Below, one piece after another: positions 33,440 to 35,984 of a DNA stretch of 35,984 nt. Source of the stretch: Nitrosospira sp. 56-18. Lineage in GTDB: Bacteria > Pseudomonadota > Gammaproteobacteria > Burkholderiales > Nitrosomonadaceae. Where the stretch lies: assembly GCA_001899235.1 (NCBI GenBank), contig MKVR01000014.1, forward strand, positions 122,361-158,344. The letters run 5' to 3'. How positions within the stretch are numbered: the stretch's first letter is position 1; every line of letters begins with the position of its first letter. The position numbers and the translations under genes were made by a program. Below the pieces are notes generated by a model. The model worked only from the letters and a program-made list of their open reading frames with translations. It did no database searches and had not been told where the DNA came from.

Positions 33440-33510
33440 CGTCGTCGCGCCTTGCCCTGCACTCCGGAAACCGCACACTCCATCCCGTCCCACTGCCGGA
33501 TTGAGGTTAA
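33440..33510. repeat. Dispersed repeat, copy 4 (right half only)
   Basis: Bases 33440-33510 match the right half of copy 3, including the CCTTGCCCTGCACTCC block and CCGCACA, and end in CCGGATTGAGGTTAA. The left half is missing or decayed beyond recognition (33391-33439). Its last bases contain GAGG four bases before the fmt ATG, so the repeat end appears to serve as the ribosome-binding site of fmt. Confidence 0.7.
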
Positions 33511-34476
33511 ATGAAGATCATTTTTGCAGGAACCCCGGCTTTTTCTGCAACTGCGCTGGAAGCCCTGAAAGCAGCCGGATACGACATCGCACTGGTGCTG
33601 ACTCAACCTGACCGGCCTGCCGGCCGGGGAATGAAAGCGATGCCGGGCGCAGTCAAGGTGCTGGCAAAGCAATATGGACTTCCACTATTGCAGCCGCACT
33701 CGCTCAATGGGGCAGAAGTAAATACGCAACTGGATGCCATTCATGCGGATGCGATGATAGTGGCAGCCTATGGGCTCATCCTTCCGTCAACTGTTCTGGC
33801 TCTCCCTCGCTATGGCTGCCTGAATATCCATGCGTCGCTTCTGCCGCGCTGGCGGGGCGCTGCCCCGATACAGCGCGCCATACTGGCTGGCGACCGGGAA
33901 ACGGGAATCACCATCATGCAGATGGATAAAGGCCTGGATACCGGCAATATGCTATTGCAGCGAAGCATTCGTATCGGCCGCGATGATACCGCTCAAATGC
34001 TGCATGACAAACTTTCGCTACTTGGAGCGGATTGCATAATTGAAACCTTGGTGCAACTGGAACAAGGGAATCTTTCACCGGTTCCTCAAAGCGAAGCCGG
34101 TGCAACTTATGCGCTCAAATTGAAAAAGGATGAAGCACGAATAAATTGGGAGCTGGGAGCGGAATTTATCCACCGCGCAGTACGGGCATTCAACCCCTGG
34201 CCAGGCGCCCATACGCTAATGGACGGCAATATATTAAAAATATGGCGCATACGCATCGGCACAGACACCGATGGCCTTAATCACCGGGCCCCGGGCGAAA
34301 TTGCCGCAATAGACTCCAACGGTATCACCGTGAGATGCGGCGAGGGAGCGGTCATACTCGAAGTAGTGCAGAAATCCGGTGGAAGAAAGATGAATGCGGC
34401 GGAATTTGTTGCAGGGCATCCGTTATATCCAGGCGACTTCTTTGAAAGCGGGAAATGGTCAAATCCCAGCTTGTAG
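33511..34476 (+). CDS. fmt: Methionyl-tRNA formyltransferase
   Basis: A 321-residue enzyme that formylates initiator Met-tRNA using 10-formyltetrahydrofolate. The N-terminus MKIIFAGTPAFSATAL, the QPDRPAGRGM loop and NIHASLLPRWRGAAPIQRAI, containing the catalytic Asn-His and the SLLP motif, are all typical. The C-terminal beta-barrel (from about residue 205) has RAFNPWPGA. The length is normal. The start is preceded by GAGG supplied by repeat copy 4. It overlaps rsmB by 22 bases. Confidence 0.95.
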   Translation: MKIIFAGTPAFSATALEALKAAGYDIALVLTQPDRPAGRGMKAMPGAVKVLAKQYGLPLLQPHSLNGAEVNTQLDAIHADAMIVAAYGLILPSTVLALPRYGCLNIHASLLPRWRGAAPIQRAILAGDRETGITIMQMDKGLDTGNMLLQRSIRIGRDDTAQMLHDKLSLLGADCIIETLVQLEQGNLSPVPQSEAGATYALKLKKDEARINWELGAEFIHRAVRAFNPWPGAHTLMDGNILKIWRIRIGTDTDGLNHRAPGEIAAIDSNGITVRCGEGAVILEVVQKSGGRKMNAAEFVAGHPLYPGDFFESGKWSNPSL

Positions 34477-35741
34477 CCGCCGACACCGTGAACCGGGTAT
34501 TGAGCGGCGCGAGCCTGACCTCCTCCTTGCAGAAAGTGTGGAACACGGAGAAAGATATTTCCGCGCAGCAAAGAGGTTCGATTCAGGATATCAGCTACGG
34601 CGTACTGCGCTTTTATGGTCAACTTGATGCGTTGCTGGGACTTCTCCTGAAAAAGCCTATCTGGAACGACACGCTTCGTTGCCTGCTATTGGTGGGCTTG
34701 TATCAGCTCATATACAGCAGAGCTTCCCCTTACGCGATAGTGGACAACGCAGTGTCTGCATCCCGGTATCTCGAGGAAAGCAGGAGCGCAGGCGGATTGG
34801 TGAATGCGATACTACGAAACTTCTTGCGCCAAAAGACGACTCTCCTGGAAAAAGCAGCCGAATCCGAAACCGCAAGATATTCTTACCCCAGCTGGTGGAT
34901 CAGGAAACTGCGAGCGCAGTATCCCGCTGATTATCAGACGATGCTGCTCGAGAGCAATCAGCGCCCCTCGATGACGCTGAGAGTCAATGCCCGCCAGACC
35001 ACCTCGTTGGAATATCAGGATTGCCTTAGCCGAAACGGCATTGCATCACGGGCGCGAAAGAATAATATACTCGAGCTGGAACAACCGGTCGCAGTTGAAA
35101 AACTGCCCGGTTTTGCGCAAGGCCTGGCCTCGGTGCAGGATGCCGGCGCCCAGCTGGCTGCGCCTTTGCTGGATGCGCGCGATGGGATGCGGGTCCTGGA
35201 CGCCTGCGCGGCACCAGGCGGAAAAAGCGCCCATTTATTGGAATTGGCGGACGTGGAATTGACTGCTGTCGATAATGACACGCTGCGGATAGATGGAATA
35301 ACGCAAAACCTCGCTCGATTGCATCTCCATGCTTATCGGGTTCTCCATGGCGATGCGGCACACTATGAGACATGGTGGGACGGCAAACCTTTTGATCGGA
35401 TCCTGGCTGACGTCCCCTGCTCCGCTTCAGGGGTTACACGCCGTCATCCGGATATCAAATGGTTGAGGCGCGAGGGCGATATTGTCCAGTTTGCGGTGAA
35501 GCAGGCGGCAATACTGCACGGACTGTGGCAGATGCTCAACCGCGGTGGCAAATTGCTTTACGCCACCTGTTCCGTATTTGCCGAAGAAAATAAACTGCAG
35601 GTAGGACATTTTTTGGGCCACCACCCGGATGCGCGGTTGCTGCCCATTTCACGAATTTCACAAACGAAACTGGTGGATGGCCAGCTGTTGCCGACTCCCC
35701 ACAACGATGGTTTCTACTATGCCTTGTTGCACAAGGTCTGA
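34455..35741 (+). CDS. rsmB: 16S rRNA (cytosine967-C5)-methyltransferase
   Basis: A 428-residue RsmB (Sun/Fmu). An N-terminal NusB-like helical domain (residues 1 to about 135, with VGLYQLIYSRASPYAIVDNAV) precedes a SAM-dependent methyltransferase core: LDACAAPGGKSAHLLEL binds SAM, DVPCSASG contains one active-site Cys and YATCSV the other. PHNDGFYYALL closes it. It methylates C967 of 16S rRNA. The ATG lies inside the end of fmt, and its own end overlaps the next gene by 23 bases, so the three are translated together. Confidence 0.95.
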   Translation: MVKSQLVAADTVNRVLSGASLTSSLQKVWNTEKDISAQQRGSIQDISYGVLRFYGQLDALLGLLLKKPIWNDTLRCLLLVGLYQLIYSRASPYAIVDNAVSASRYLEESRSAGGLVNAILRNFLRQKTTLLEKAAESETARYSYPSWWIRKLRAQYPADYQTMLLESNQRPSMTLRVNARQTTSLEYQDCLSRNGIASRARKNNILELEQPVAVEKLPGFAQGLASVQDAGAQLAAPLLDARDGMRVLDACAAPGGKSAHLLELADVELTAVDNDTLRIDGITQNLARLHLHAYRVLHGDAAHYETWWDGKPFDRILADVPCSASGVTRRHPDIKWLRREGDIVQFAVKQAAILHGLWQMLNRGGKLLYATCSVFAEENKLQVGHFLGHHPDARLLPISRISQTKLVDGQLLPTPHNDGFYYALLHKV

Positions 35742-35984
35742 GTTCTTTTCCCGCCTCTTGCGATTAGTCGTGCTGGCCTCCCTGTCGGGAGGCCCGTTAC
35801 TGGCGCGAACAGCCTATGCGGAAGGCCATATACAGCTAGATACCGTAACCATCGAAGCCTCCGACGAGGGTTATCAGTTCGATGCGGATTTCGAGATCAC
35901 GCTCAACTCCAAGGTGGAAAATGCCCTGGAAAGAGGGATCATTCTTTACTTCGTGACCGAGCTCAACCTGATGAGTTCGCGGCG
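35719..35984 (+). CDS. DUF4390 protein, N-terminal part (cut by window end)
   Basis: An 88-codon open frame beginning at ATG 35719 inside the end of rsmB and running to the window edge without a stop. Residues about 12-33 form a signal peptide (RLLRLVVLASLSGGPLLARTAYA), with cleavage likely after AYA. The mature part, EGHIQLDTVTIEASDEGYQFDADF followed by ITLNSKVENALERGI, matches the start of DUF4390 proteins, which sit after rsmB and before a nitrogen-type NtrY/NtrX pair in many betaproteobacteria. The function is unknown; it is presumably periplasmic. Confidence 0.75.
   Translation, partial: MPCCTRSEFFSRLLRLVVLASLSGGPLLARTAYAEGHIQLDTVTIEASDEGYQFDADFEITLNSKVENALERGIILYFVTELNLMSSR

Overview
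The window reads as an ordinary chromosomal segment (roughly mid-50s % GC, dense genes, no tRNA or rRNA gene, no intact transposase, no CRISPR array) of a Gram-negative betaproteobacterium. The order def - fmt - rsmB - DUF4390, a Kdo hydroxylase, an LptG-type permease and the codon style point to the Nitrosomonadales (Nitrosospira-like). This placement rests on recalled gene order and protein style, not on a database search.

Layout. (1) 1-2952: end of an HpcH/HpaI aldolase, a 2-hydroxyacid dehydrogenase, a sugar-nucleotide-type epimerase and a HAD phosphatase, a small surface-glycan-type cassette. (2) 3127-8578: an ATP-grasp protein (-), a large GT2-GtrA-GT83 fusion glycosyltransferase (+, TTG start) and a Kdo hydroxylase of LPS core (-). 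(3) 8579-9164: a long non-coding stretch with a possible transposase remnant and a good sigma-70-like promoter. (4) 9165-19460: a nonulosonic-acid (sialic/legionaminic-like) cluster on +. It holds a sugar-phosphate nucleotidyltransferase that appears to start at ATC, a NeuA-like cytidylyltransferase, a Gfo/Idh/MocA oxidoreductase, an SDR, a short NeuB-like synthase, a HIT protein, a phosphoglycerate-mutase-like enzyme, a decayed SixA-like gene, a GT-B-like protein, a PLD-like protein, a small coupled ORF and a cytidylyltransferase-KdsC fusion.

(5) 19479-25823: a tightly packed minus-strand operon. In transcription order it encodes a YghO/bacterial ceramide synthase-like acyltransferase, an NTP transferase, an LptG-like permease, a CDP-alcohol phosphotransferase with a degenerate nucleotidyltransferase N-terminus, a diacylglycerol/ceramide kinase-type lipid kinase and a Tam41-like CDP-lipid synthase. 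Opposite it lie a small membrane protein, a FabF-type ketosynthase and a stand-alone acyl carrier protein (26411-28335). Together these look like an almost complete pathway for an unusual, possibly sphingolipid/ceramide-phosphoglycerate-type, membrane lipid. This is the most interesting system in the window; serine palmitoyltransferase is not in view.

(6) 28432-35984: housekeeping genes, namely topoisomerase III, DprA, peptide deformylase, Met-tRNA formyltransferase, 16S rRNA m5C967 methyltransferase and the start of a DUF4390 protein.

A non-coding dispersed repeat occurs four times (1265-1383, 15138-15259, 32471-32715, and a partial copy 33440-33510). It has imperfect terminal inverted repeats, and one copy carries a 120-base internal hairpin. 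In three copies its right end sits just in front of a start codon.
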